The notes below the pieces were generated by a model. That model worked only from the letters and a program-made list of their open reading frames with translations, did no database searches and was not told where the DNA came from. Shown here piece after piece: positions 26,715 through 35,020 of a stretch of 64,000 nt of DNA (position 1 is the first letter of the stretch; every line of letters begins with the position of its first letter). The DNA comes from Methanocella_A sp963792125. Its GTDB lineage: Archaea > Halobacteriota > Methanocellia > Methanocellales > Methanocellaceae. The DNA is taken from positions 186,001 to 250,000 of the forward strand of contig CAWBVA010000013.1 in assembly GCA_963792125.1 (NCBI GenBank), given 5' to 3'. The position numbers were made by a program, and so were the translations under genes.

Positions 26715-27630
26715 TCAGTCGCCCCCACCGTCACGCAAGGAGACCACATCGGAGACATCGTGCGCCAGCAGGGATAGCCGCATCCTGAGCCATGGCAGTG
26801 AACCGCCTTTCGATCTCTTTCAGGTAGCCGGCTTGCAGCTTCGCCCGCGCGGCCAGGAACCGGTTGCCCTGGATGGCGGCTTCCGGGATGACCTGGTTCA
26901 CGATCATGCCCTGCACGCCGATCCCCAGCTTGCCCAGCCCGTCGATGGCGCTTTGCGACTCCTCGATGGGCAGGCGCTCGGGCAGCAGCACCAGCGAAAA
27001 GACAGTGGACGCGCGGTCGCGCAGCACCTCCAGGGCGTGCTCGTATCGCCTGCGATCGGCCTCCAGCTCTGCAAACGAGTCGTTGCCGAGGTCCAACATC
27101 TCCGCGATCTTTTTGCCTTGCCGGATTTGCTTCTGCAGGAAGCCGGCCCATCGAAGGGCATGGCCAGCTCACGCAGCGTCTTACCCGTCGGAGCGGTATC
27201 GAACACGACCACTTCGCCCTCCGGACGCTCCAGGTAATTCACGAACTGGTCGAAGGACGCCATTTCGTCCATGCAGGGAGTCACGGCCATGTCTTCGCCG
27301 ACAGTGCTGCCGATCCGGCCGGTCAGGCTGTTGAGCCGCCCCTGGAACACGCCTTTGGCATCCTTCGGGTTGATGTTCAGTGCCTGGAAGCGATGTACGT
27401 CCTGGACGGGTACGGCTTTTTCCTGCCGATCGGCTGGTCGAACACGGCGGACATGCTGACCGTCGGATCGGTCGAGATCAGGATCGTCCGGTAGCCATGA
27501 TCGGCGAACCATACGGCTGTCGCCGCTGACATGGTCGTCTTGCCGACGCCACCTTTCCCGCCGAAGAACAGATACTTTGTCCGGCCGTTTGGCCTGACGA
27601 CACTCTGAACTGCCCGTTATCACTGGCCAT
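26715..27630 (-). CDS. Single-domain ArsA-like ATPase, second copy (several frame breaks)
   Basis: About 300 residues. The P-loop region reads KYLFFGGKGGVGKTTMSAATAV with FADHGYRTILISTDPT. The Cys motif is VTPCMDEMASFDQF, and the switch region is DTAPTGKTLREL rather than the usual TGHTLRLL. It ends ...LLAHDVSDVVSLRDGGGD at 26717. Breaks lie near 27440, 27150 and 26770. It overlaps the preceding arsD-like gene by 11 bases. A half-size ArsA would have to act as a dimer, as in Get3. Confidence 0.75.
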
Positions 27631-27980
27631 CCTGCACCACCTCGTCGTCCCCCGGCTCGTTCCGGAGTGCAGCCCGCAGGCGCTCGGGATCGGGAATGCC
27701 CATCGTGGCCACTGTCCCGTTCACCAGGACGGCCGGCAGGCCGAGGTCCCCGGTTTGTCTGAAATTGTCCATTAAGGACGCTACCGTCGCCCGGGGCAGG
27801 CCCCCGTAGTACGCCTCGGACATTGTCATCGTCCGGACGATGACGTCAGCGTGCTCCTCCGCGATCACCTTTTTCTACGATCTTCCGGGCCAGCTCCTCT
27901 ATCGGGGCCATCTGGGGCATGCAGCATGATCCGTTTACGATCAGGACACTGGTATTCTTACTTTTACTGAACAGGTTCAT
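27620..27980 (-). CDS. ArsD-like thioredoxin-fold protein (one frame break)
   Basis: About 119 residues: SVLIVNGSCCMPQMAPIEEL with a vicinal Cys pair where ArsD has MCC, then EEHADVIVRTMTMSEAYYGG and a cis-Pro LGLPAVLVNGTV. One extra A near 27870-27874 breaks the frame after RKIVEK. It is coupled to the arsA-like gene. It is probably a metalloid chaperone, though it lacks the third ArsD Cys. Confidence 0.7.
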
Positions 27981-28039
27981 ATTTTCACAATCCTATTGCT
28001 GTTGTCGGATAGATCGAACGGGATGCGCAAATCATTTTA

Positions 28040-28055
28040 CCCATACATGTATGGG
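28040..28055. promoter_or_regulatory. 16-base perfect palindrome in a divergent promoter
   Basis: CCCATACATGTATGGG is directly followed by a TATA-like CATATTTATATT and lies between the arsD-like gene (minus) and the HTH_10 regulator (plus). It is GC-capped, unlike the A+T ArsR sites, so it probably binds a different regulator, perhaps the adjacent one. Confidence 0.55.
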
Positions 28056-28091
28056 CATATTTATATTACCAGTCAGCGCCATCCAGGGATT

Positions 28092-28730
28092 ATGCGAAAG
28101 ATGATCGTCCGCATCCCGAACTACCTGCTCGACTGTTGCGCCCCGTTCGCGGGCATCGCCGAGCGGTTCGAGATCATCGACGTTTTCAAGCTCACAGACC
28201 TGACCTTTACCGATGTCTGCCGGATCACGCTGAAGGACGGCACGTCCATCGAAGGGGTGCGTAACGAGTACGTCACCGACACCATCATCCTGTCCGGGGC
28301 GGGAAAGAGCTACACGCTGCTGATGAAGGGGCGGATTTCCGCGGAGATCGCCGACTTCACGGCCCGGTTCGAGCTCAGGATCGATTACCCCGTCGTCTTC
28401 AACGGCGGCACCTGTCAGTTCGGCGTCATCGGCACGACCGACGAGCTGCAGAACATCGTGAACGCGGCGAAGGAGCGGGAATGGGGCATGGAGATCCTCG
28501 CCGTCCATGACTACAACCCCCTGGTGAGCGGGCTGCTGGACGAGCTCACGGAGAAGCAGCGGGAAATTCTCAAGGCCGCTTACCGTTACGGCTATTTCGA
28601 CCACCCGAGGAAAATCGATGCGGGAAAGCTGGCCGATAAGATGGGGGTCCACAAGACGACGCTGCTCGAGCACATGCATAAGGCGGAAAAGCGGCTCATC
28701 AGGCGAATCCTCGACGAGGAACACGGATAA
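28092..28730 (+). CDS. Bacterio-opsin-activator-type (HTH_10) transcription regulator
   Basis: 212 residues. An N-terminal sensor-like domain (about 1-150) has a vicinal Cys pair (NYLLDCCAPFAG) and GGTCQFGVIG. The C-terminal helix-turn-helix is LTEKQREILKAAYRYGYFDHPRK followed by MGVHKTTLLEHMHKAEKRL, the HTH_10 signature of archaeal Bat-like regulators. Its Cys pair and divergent arsDA-like operon suggest a thiol-based metalloid sensor (inferred). Starts at 28092 or 28101 are both possible. Confidence 0.82.
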   Translation: MRKMIVRIPNYLLDCCAPFAGIAERFEIIDVFKLTDLTFTDVCRITLKDGTSIEGVRNEYVTDTIILSGAGKSYTLLMKGRISAEIADFTARFELRIDYPVVFNGGTCQFGVIGTTDELQNIVNAAKEREWGMEILAVHDYNPLVSGLLDELTEKQREILKAAYRYGYFDHPRKIDAGKLADKMGVHKTTLLEHMHKAEKRLIRRILDEEHG

Positions 28731-28742
28731 CCATCCCGGAAA

Positions 28743-28790
28743 GATGGCGCTGCGGTGGCGGGAGCGGCACTTCAAGGTCCCGGGCATAGA
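28743..28790 (+). pseudogene. Remnant of an acr3 C-terminus
   Basis: The translated stretch MALRWRERHFK closely matches the last residues of the Acr3 protein encoded at 24455 (VALRWRQRHFK), at both protein and DNA level. The rest of that gene is absent. It suggests the regulator-arsD-arsA set once had its own acr3, lost by deletion before the PIN gene. Confidence 0.55.
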
Positions 28791-28794
28791 CCCG

Positions 28795-29180
28795 CTATCC
28801 CAGCTTTTTCATCAGCTCTTCGGGCGTGTAGACTTCCTTCAGCCAGGTGAAATGCTTTTTATTATAGGTAATCAGCGGATGCTCATGAGCCGGCATACGC
28901 GCCGATAGCATAGTCTGTCGCATTGGCCGAAAAATCGTGCTTTACCAGCGCATTCGCTGCTGCCAGATGCGCAAGCTCGACGTCAAATGGCACGACTTCT
29001 ATCCCATAGCCATCGATAACGCCGTCCAGAATCGTTGTACTGCCGTGCTTTTTCAGATGGTGATAGGCATAGCTCCATGTAAGCGACCGATGGCAGAAAG
29101 GTGTAAATGCTGTTTTCATAAACCCAGTTAAGAAATGTCTTACCGGCAGACATTGCATTAGAGTCTAAACATATCCCCAT
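28795..29180 (-). CDS. PIN-domain toxin (VapC-like), frame-broken
   Basis: About 128 residues over three frames: MGICLDSNAMSAGKTFLNWV, then VVPFDVELAHLAAANALVKHDFSANATDYAIGA and ITYNKKHFTWLKEVY ending EELMKKLG. The early Asp, mid Glu and ATDYAIGA acid are PIN nuclease features. Its start overlaps the end of the AbrB gene by 23 bases. Breaks lie near 28905 and 29075. It may be inactive in nature or broken by sequence error. Confidence 0.65.
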
Positions 29181-29414
29181 TGATGTCGACCTCCCTGAAC
29201 CTGAAGCCTTTACGGAACTCGCGTTCGGTCTCCTCGAAGTCTTTCATGATCTCGGCCATCTCGTCGGCCAGATCATCAAGCTTCTTCAGCACATATTTTC
29301 ATCTTCCTCGACGAATACGACCTTGTCTCCGGCTTTCAGCTTCATCTTCTCCCGCACCTTGCTCGGCAGGGTAATTTGATATTTACTCGATATGGTCACC
29401 AAAGCTATCACCAT
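29158..29414 (-). CDS. AbrB-type antitoxin (VapB-like), one frame break
   Basis: About 85 residues. The swapped-hairpin AbrB start VTISSKYQITLPSKVREKMKLKAGDKVVFVEED is followed by a helical toxin-binding tail (KKLDDLADEMAEIMKDFEETEREF). One A is missing near 29298 in an A-run. It precedes the PIN gene, the usual antitoxin-toxin order. Confidence 0.75.
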
Positions 29415-29508
29415 TTTGTAAAGCAATATATGAAAGGTAAAGGTATTAAATGTATCTTGAAAGAAGAAAAGTTTAAAACATGGAGACGCATCTGGAAAGA
29501 CGAAGCTT

Positions 29509-30862
29509 ATGACCATTCTCGACACCGCCCGGCGCATCCTCAAGGAAGGCCCGATCTGCGACCCGTGCATGGGCCGGCAGTTCGCCAAGCTCTCGACCGG
29601 GCTGACCAACGCCCAGCGAGGCAGCGCGATCAAGCTGGCGCTGTCCATGCAGGCCGCGGCCGACGACGATAAGGAGCTGCAGAAAGAGCTGGCGCCGACG
29701 CTGCCGCAGGCCCGCAAGCTGGTCGGCGGCGAGGAAGAGGAGTGCTGGCTGTGCCGGGGCCTGTTCCAGAAGCCGGAGCAAGCTCCAGGAATACGCCGAC
29801 AAGTGCGTGGCGGCCGCCCAGGGCTACGAATATGACACGATCCTGGTAGGCACGAAGGTGCCGCCGCTGATGTCCGAGAAAGAAGAAGTGCTCCAGTCCG
29901 AATGCGGCATCACCAATGCCGAGCCCCTGAAGTCCGAGCTTAACCGCGAGGTCGGCAAGCTGGTATCACAAATGACCGGCAAGGACGTCGACTTCGGTCG
30001 CCCCGACGTGCTCTTCACCATAGAGCTCGCGGAAGAGAAAGTGGAGATGAAGGCCAATTCCCTGTTCATCTACGGCCGGTACAACAAATATGTCCGGGAC
30101 ATCCCCCAGACGCGCTGGCCGTGCCGGGAGTGCAGAGGCAAGGGCTGCGAACGGTGCAATAATACCGGCAAGATGTACCCGGTTTCCGTGGAAGAGCTAA
30201 TCAACCATGCGGCTATCGAGGCGTTTAATGCGAAGGATGGCGTGATGCATGGCGCGGGAAGGGAAGACATCGACGCATTCATGCTCGGCGACGGCAGGCC
30301 GTTCGTCCTGGAGATGATCGGCCCGCGTGTCAGGCACGTCGACCTGCAGGCGGTGGAAGAGCGTATCAACGCCTACGCCATGCCGAAAGTAAAGGCCAGC
30401 GGCCTCGTCTACGTCGACAAAAGCGCCGTCGAGGAAGTCAAGAGCATGAAGGTCAGCAAGGTCTACAGGCTTAAAGTTATATACAATGAGGATATTTCAA
30501 TAGAAACACTTAAATCTTCGTTAGCTGCTTTGACTGACGCTGAGATACTTCAGCGTACGCCTGAAAGGGTGGCTCACCGCCGCGCGGACCTGGAACGGAA
30601 AAGGCGCGTGTTCGGCACTGAGCTCGAGCAGGTGAACGAGGAAAATAAGTACTTCGTCATGACCGTCCGCTGCGAAGGCGGATTATACGTTAAAGAGCTT
30701 GTATCCGGGGACCATGGCAGGACAAAGCCGTCGCTGTCTGGAATGCTCGGTCAGGCGCTCAAGGTCCAGGAGCTGGACGTCATCAAGGTCGAAGGAGGAA
30801 TATCATGGCAAGATCACACGGTGAAAGGAAGAAAACACGGCACAAGTTTAACAAGGACCTGA
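29509..30862 (+). CDS. pus10: tRNA pseudouridine synthase Pus10 (one frame break)
   Basis: About 450 residues. It makes pseudouridine 54/55 in archaeal tRNA. The N-terminal part has a zinc-binding Cys set (GPICDPCMGRQF and ECWLCRGLF) and a THUMP-like region; the catalytic part has GAGREDIDAFMLGDGRPF, the catalytic Asp motif. One extra C near 29779 (GAG-C-AAG) breaks the frame. The end overlaps rpl21e by 58 bases, so the last ~20 residues are uncertain. It heads a translation/transcription cluster. Confidence 0.92.
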
Positions 30863-31104
30863 GGGCGAGAGGCTTCTCGCCTGTAAGCAAGGCTGTCCAG
30901 GAGTTCGACGTCGGGTCCAAAGTACATATTGACATTGACCCCAGCGTCCACAAGGGAATGCCCTACCGCAGGTTCCAGGGCCTGACGGCGACAGTAGTCG
31001 GCCAGCAGGGTCGCGCGTACCTCGTCGGCATCAAGGACGGCGGCATGGCGAAGACACTCATCGTGCGGCCTCAGCACCTGAAGCCGCAGAAGAACAGCGC
31101 ATGA
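30805..31104 (+). CDS. rpl21e: Ribosomal protein L21e
   Basis: 99 residues starting ARSHGERKKTRHKFNKDLR and including HIDIDPSVHKGMPYRRFQG, a normal archaeal/eukaryotic L21e. GGAGGAATATC precedes the ATG. It is always near Pus10, rpoF and DUF655 in many euryarchaea, as here. Confidence 0.97.
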   Translation: MARSHGERKKTRHKFNKDLRARGFSPVSKAVQEFDVGSKVHIDIDPSVHKGMPYRRFQGLTATVVGQQGRAYLVGIKDGGMAKTLIVRPQHLKPQKNSA

Positions 31105-31118
31105 GTAAGGGATAAACG

Positions 31119-31469
31119 ATGATCATCAAGAAGGTAATAAGCGAAGAACTGTTGACCCTCCCGGAGGTCAAGGAGACGCTCAACACGATCAGGGACGAGC
31201 GCGAGGCGGCCGGTGCCGAGCTCCGCTATGAGCAGCGGCGCGCGGTAGAGCACGCCAACACGTTCTCCAAGGTCAGCGGCAAGGCATCCAGGGACATGGT
31301 CAACGAGCTTCTTACCCTTGAGAAAATGAAGCTCGACATCGCGGTAAGGATTGCCAGCCTCTGTCCCAGAAGCAAGGACGAGCTGCGTTCGATTTATGCC
31401 AAGGAGCGGTTCACCCTGACCGATGCCGAGCTCAAGACCATCTTAGATATAGTGGCAAAATATATCTAA
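31119..31469 (+). CDS. rpoF: RNA polymerase subunit Rpo4/RpoF
   Basis: 116 residues. The Rpb4-like HRDC-type helical domain is visible (LPEVKETLNTI, HANTFSKVSG, ELLTLEKMKLDIAVRIASLCPRS). It forms the stalk with Rpo7. It is co-directional with rpl21e and DUF655. Confidence 0.95.
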   Translation: MIIKKVISEELLTLPEVKETLNTIRDEREAAGAELRYEQRRAVEHANTFSKVSGKASRDMVNELLTLEKMKLDIAVRIASLCPRSKDELRSIYAKERFTLTDAELKTILDIVAKYI

Positions 31470-31524
31470 GCAATACTTTATTTTATATCAGGTAAATAAG
31501 TATCAATGATAGGGTGAACTATCG

Positions 31525-32106
31525 ATGACGACAACCCACGCGCCCCACACAACGGACATAAAAGAGCAATACGCGTACATTCTCGACTACCTGCCCAACG
31601 GCTATTCGGAGGACACCAGGCCGATACACCTGCGCAAACCGCTGGCCCAGTCGCTCGGCGCCGACTACTTCATACTGCTGGAGCTGGGCATCAAGGAGGG
31701 AGAGCGGTTAGAGATCGAGAGCAAGGTATTCGTGGGGAAGGGCGAGCGTGACATCGTCAAGCATGTGGAGCGCCGGCTGAGGTACGAGGAGCTCACCCAT
31801 ACGGCGGTGATCGAGATGCCGCACGTCATCGAGACCATCGTGAAGGAGAACGAGGCGAAGTACATCGAGTTCTATAACAACGCGCAGCCCATCACCACGC
31901 GGCTCCATATGCTGGAGCTGTTGCCGGGCATCGGCAAGAAGATGATGTGGGCCATCATCGACGAGCGAAAGAAGGGCAAGTTCAAGAGCTTCCGCGAGAT
32001 CGAGGAGCGCGTCAAGGGCCTGCACCACCCGGATAAGCTCATCGCCAAGCGCATCGAGGAAGAGATCAAGGACGAGACCATCAAGTACAGGTTGTTCGCT
32101 AAATAA
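31525..32106 (+). CDS. DUF655 RNA-binding protein
   Basis: 193 residues. An N-terminal OB-like part (AYILDYLPNGYSEDTRP) and a C-terminal helix-hairpin-helix (LELLPGIGKKMMWAIIDERKKGKF) define archaeal DUF655, linked to translation genes. The stop overlaps the ksgA start (TAATGG). Confidence 0.9.
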   Translation: MTTTHAPHTTDIKEQYAYILDYLPNGYSEDTRPIHLRKPLAQSLGADYFILLELGIKEGERLEIESKVFVGKGERDIVKHVERRLRYEELTHTAVIEMPHVIETIVKENEAKYIEFYNNAQPITTRLHMLELLPGIGKKMMWAIIDERKKGKFKSFREIEERVKGLHHPDKLIAKRIEEEIKDETIKYRLFAK

Positions 32107-32912
32107 TGGATCTCTCTCCGGACAAGAGGAAGGACCAGCATTTTTTAGTCGACCGCGGCGTGCTTGAGCGCATCGTTGCGGCGGCCGATATTGACAAGGA
32201 CGAGGTAGTGCTCGAGATCGGCGCCGGTCCCGGTAACCTGACACGGCTGCTGTCGAAGAATGCCCGACACGTCTACGCCATCGAGCTCGACCAGAGGTTC
32301 GTCGAAAAGCTGGAGGCCGACTTCCGGGGCTCGAACGTGACGGTGCTGAAAGGCAACGCGCTGAAGATTGATTTTCCCCGGTTCGACAAGGCGGTAGCCA
32401 ATCTGCCCTACTCCATATCATCGGACGTCACCTTTAAACTGCTCCAGAGACCGTTCCGGTCAGCCATACTGATGTACCAGCGAGAGTTCGCGCTGCGCAT
32501 GGTGGCTACCGTGGGCAGTGAGGATTATTCAAGGCTCTCGGTGACTGTACAGCACTATGCCGACGTACAAATTCTCTTCAACGTGTCGAGGCAGGCGTTC
32601 GTGCCGCCGCCGGAAGTGGAGTCGGCCGTCGTAAAGCTTACCCCGCGGCCGCCCCGCTATACTGTCAGGGACGAGGAACTGTTCATGCGGCTGGTCACCG
32701 CAGCGTTCGCCGGGCGACGCAAACGTCTGCGTAATGCTATTCTTAAAAACGCCCATATGATGAGCATTTCCGACCCGAAAGCGGTCGTGGCAATGCTGCC
32801 GCAGGACGTGCTTGAGAAGCGGGCAGAACAGGTCTCGCCGGAGGAATTCGCATTGCTGGCGAACGAGATATCGAAGGCGATGAGTCATGACGATCAGGAT
32901 ATACAGGGATAA
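32106..32912 (+). CDS. ksgA: 16S rRNA dimethyladenosine transferase KsgA/RsmA (Dim1)
   Basis: 268 residues. The SAM-binding motif is EIGAGPGNLTRLL near residue 37 and the adenine-binding catalytic motif is NLPYSISS. It dimethylates the two adjacent adenines near the 3' end of 16S rRNA. The C-terminal domain is normal. It overlaps the next methyltransferase gene by 26 bases. Confidence 0.95.
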   Translation: MDLSPDKRKDQHFLVDRGVLERIVAAADIDKDEVVLEIGAGPGNLTRLLSKNARHVYAIELDQRFVEKLEADFRGSNVTVLKGNALKIDFPRFDKAVANLPYSISSDVTFKLLQRPFRSAILMYQREFALRMVATVGSEDYSRLSVTVQHYADVQILFNVSRQAFVPPPEVESAVVKLTPRPPRYTVRDEELFMRLVTAAFAGRRKRLRNAILKNAHMMSISDPKAVVAMLPQDVLEKRAEQVSPEEFALLANEISKAMSHDDQDIQG

Positions 32913-33468
32913 GGAGTTCGAGCTGCTAGACGGCGTCTATGACCCGTCCGAAGACTCGTACATGCTGGTCGAGGCGGCTCTGGCCGAGGTGAAGGCCGGG
33001 GAGAAGGTGCTGGAAGTCGGCACTGGCTCCGGCATCGTTTCACTGTTCCTCAAGGACCGTGCGGACGTCGTCGCTACGGACATCAGCCCCCTCGCCTGCA
33101 AGAACGCCAGGCGCAACGGCGTGGAAGTAGTCAGGGCCGACCTGTACCACGGCATCTGCGGGCCCTTCGACCTGGTCATCTTCAACCCGCCCTACCTGCC
33201 CACCGCCGACGAGGACCGGCTGGGCTCCTGGCTGGACCATGCCTTCGACGGCGGGCCGACAGGCAGGAAGGTCATCGGCAGGTTCCTGGAGGGCATCGGC
33301 TCAATACTCCCGCCCTGCGGCCGGGTGCTCACCGTGTTCTCGTCGCTCACAGGCATCGACGAGGTCGAAGAGATGTACCGCCGCCACGGCTTTTCCGTCG
33401 AGACGGTCAGCACTGAGAAGGTGCCGTTCGAGACACTCATCGTGCTAAAGTGCGTACGGCGGGCGTAA
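32887..33468 (+). CDS. HemK2/Mtq2-type methyltransferase (release-factor glutamine)
   Basis: 193 residues: VLEVGTGSGIVSLFL for SAM and the NPPY catalytic motif (FNPPYLPTADED). The short archaeal/eukaryotic HemK2 form methylates the GGQ glutamine of aRF1. It follows ksgA in many euryarchaea. Confidence 0.88.
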   Translation: MTIRIYRDKEFELLDGVYDPSEDSYMLVEAALAEVKAGEKVLEVGTGSGIVSLFLKDRADVVATDISPLACKNARRNGVEVVRADLYHGICGPFDLVIFNPPYLPTADEDRLGSWLDHAFDGGPTGRKVIGRFLEGIGSILPPCGRVLTVFSSLTGIDEVEEMYRRHGFSVETVSTEKVPFETLIVLKCVRRA

Positions 33469-33879
33469 CCTTAGCGATACCTGAAAAGATGCCATTTTAT
33501 GAGCCGCCAGGGTGACAAAGCGGACAAAAACCGATCGTTTTTTAGCCGGAATCTGTGCCGGCACTAAAACATGGACATATGCCCTTTACCGCGATCAGGC
33601 TGTTGATGATAAACAATGAGATATGATCAAAGATTCGCGGGTAACCGGATGAAAAAACCGGGCCTGTTATTCAAAAACTGCAGGCTCGCGGTGTTGTTAT
33701 ACTCTGCCTTGCCGGATATGCGCCGGGCCATGGCCGGCCGGAGCCGGGCAGCCGGCAAAGAGACGGACGCCCGGAAGCAGGCGATGCTCCATCAGATACA
33801 ATATAATGCGGAAGCACATGCGGCAGTCTCGGCCCAACGATTAATCCGCTAATCTTTTTTTCGCCGCATAGCCTGCCGG
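33469..33879. other. Intergenic region, no convincing gene
   Basis: A 78-codon frame at 33616-33852 has no family resemblance and an odd composition, so it is not called. A GC-rich alternation of GGCCGG/CCGGCC occurs near 33725-33760. Nothing else stands out. Confidence 0.4.
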
Positions 33880-34785
33880 TCACTTCGTCGCCGCTCTTTC
33901 CAGGACATAGTCATCGCGCCATGTGCCGAAATGATAAACGCCGTAGACGAAAATCGGCAGCGCCTTCTCGAAAATGCCCTCGTCCTGCAGCGAATCCTGT
34001 AGTGCTTTAAGCTCCTTCGCCGTCCTGGTCCACACGTCGACGGTCACGTTGTTCGGTATCGTGCTGAAGGTCCGCATCTCCAGCATATTCGCCGAATATT
34101 TTTTACGGATGAGAACGGCTGCATCCTGTACGTTGACCCCGCTTCTGACGTACAGGTCCAGCAGAGTAAATAAGCCCCCGAGAGAAGCGTGGTCGAACAC
34201 GACCCGGTAGTAGATCAGACCATTTTCTTCCATGCGTGCGATGCGCCGCTTGACCGTCCGGGCCGATACGCCGAGCCCGGCCGCTACGTCCACTGCCGGT
34301 TTCCGGCTGTCGTGCAGGAGCGAAGCGATGATCCGGTAGTCCAGGTTTGTCAGAGAAGCCCCGGGGGTTGCCCTGGGCCCCGGAAGATCGAGCAGCCTGA
34401 CCGTTGGATCGCTGATCCCTGCTTCCCGGACGACAAAGTTCACGAACCGGTTGAGCCCTGATAAATCGTCCAGCACTCCCAGGACGTGGAGGCCGTTGCC
34501 GCTCGAGACGGCGACCATAGCCGTGTTCTTGTTTTTGCCCAGCCGCCCGACCGTGTCGTCTATCCGTCCGGTCTCGGACGTGCCGCAGACGCGGACGAAA
34601 ATATGAGGTGAGGCAGCCTGGGAGAGATGGACGGTGAATTCCTTGATGATCCCGAGATCTAACAGCGACTGTACCCGCTTATGGACCGAGTTGACCGACA
34701 TATCCAGCCGATCGGCAAGCTCGCGGTACGTGGCCCGGGGTTGCGGGATAAGCTCCTGTATGATCCGTATGTCGATCTCGTCCAT
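33880..34785 (-). CDS. Double Lrp/AsnC-type winged-helix regulator
   Basis: 301 residues with two AsnC-type helix-turn-helix units: residues 1-55 (IDIRIIQELIPQPRATYRELADRLDM) and about 150-205 (LDYRIIASLLHDSRKPAVDVAAGLGV). Each is followed by a ligand-domain-like segment. Such tandem proteins occur in methanogens. The ligand is unknown. It is divergent from the nnr gene. Confidence 0.82.
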   Translation of the reverse strand: MDEIDIRIIQELIPQPRATYRELADRLDMSVNSVHKRVQSLLDLGIIKEFTVHLSQAASPHIFVRVCGTSETGRIDDTVGRLGKNKNTAMVAVSSGNGLHVLGVLDDLSGLNRFVNFVVREAGISDPTVRLLDLPGPRATPGASLTNLDYRIIASLLHDSRKPAVDVAAGLGVSARTVKRRIARMEENGLIYYRVVFDHASLGGLFTLLDLYVRSGVNVQDAAVLIRKKYSANMLEMRTFSTIPNNVTVDVWTRTAKELKALQDSLQDEGIFEKALPIFVYGVYHFGTWRDDYVLERAATK

Positions 34786-35020
34786 TGCAAGTAACGCTCC
34801 GAGTCTATTTTCTAGCTTCTGTTATATAATTCCTTACAAAACCCGGGCTTTTTGGCTTAGAAGGGCTGCCAGTCAGCAGGCACACCACGCAGGGAATGTT
34901 TATGAAAAGCCGATAGTCCGGCGGCGTGACCGTGCGCGTGCCGGCAGGCCACTCCCGGCTCGGCAACTATTATTAAATTATACAGCGAATAATTTCATAG
35001 TCCGATCTGGAGTGTCACAG

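Noticed and set aside
33616..33852. 78-codon frame after hemK2
   Set aside because: No family resemblance, promoter or ribosome site; composition looks non-coding.
34634..35020. N-terminal extension of the nnr frame
   Set aside because: It overlaps the regulator on the other strand, has no family match, and a good SD/GTG lies at 35021.
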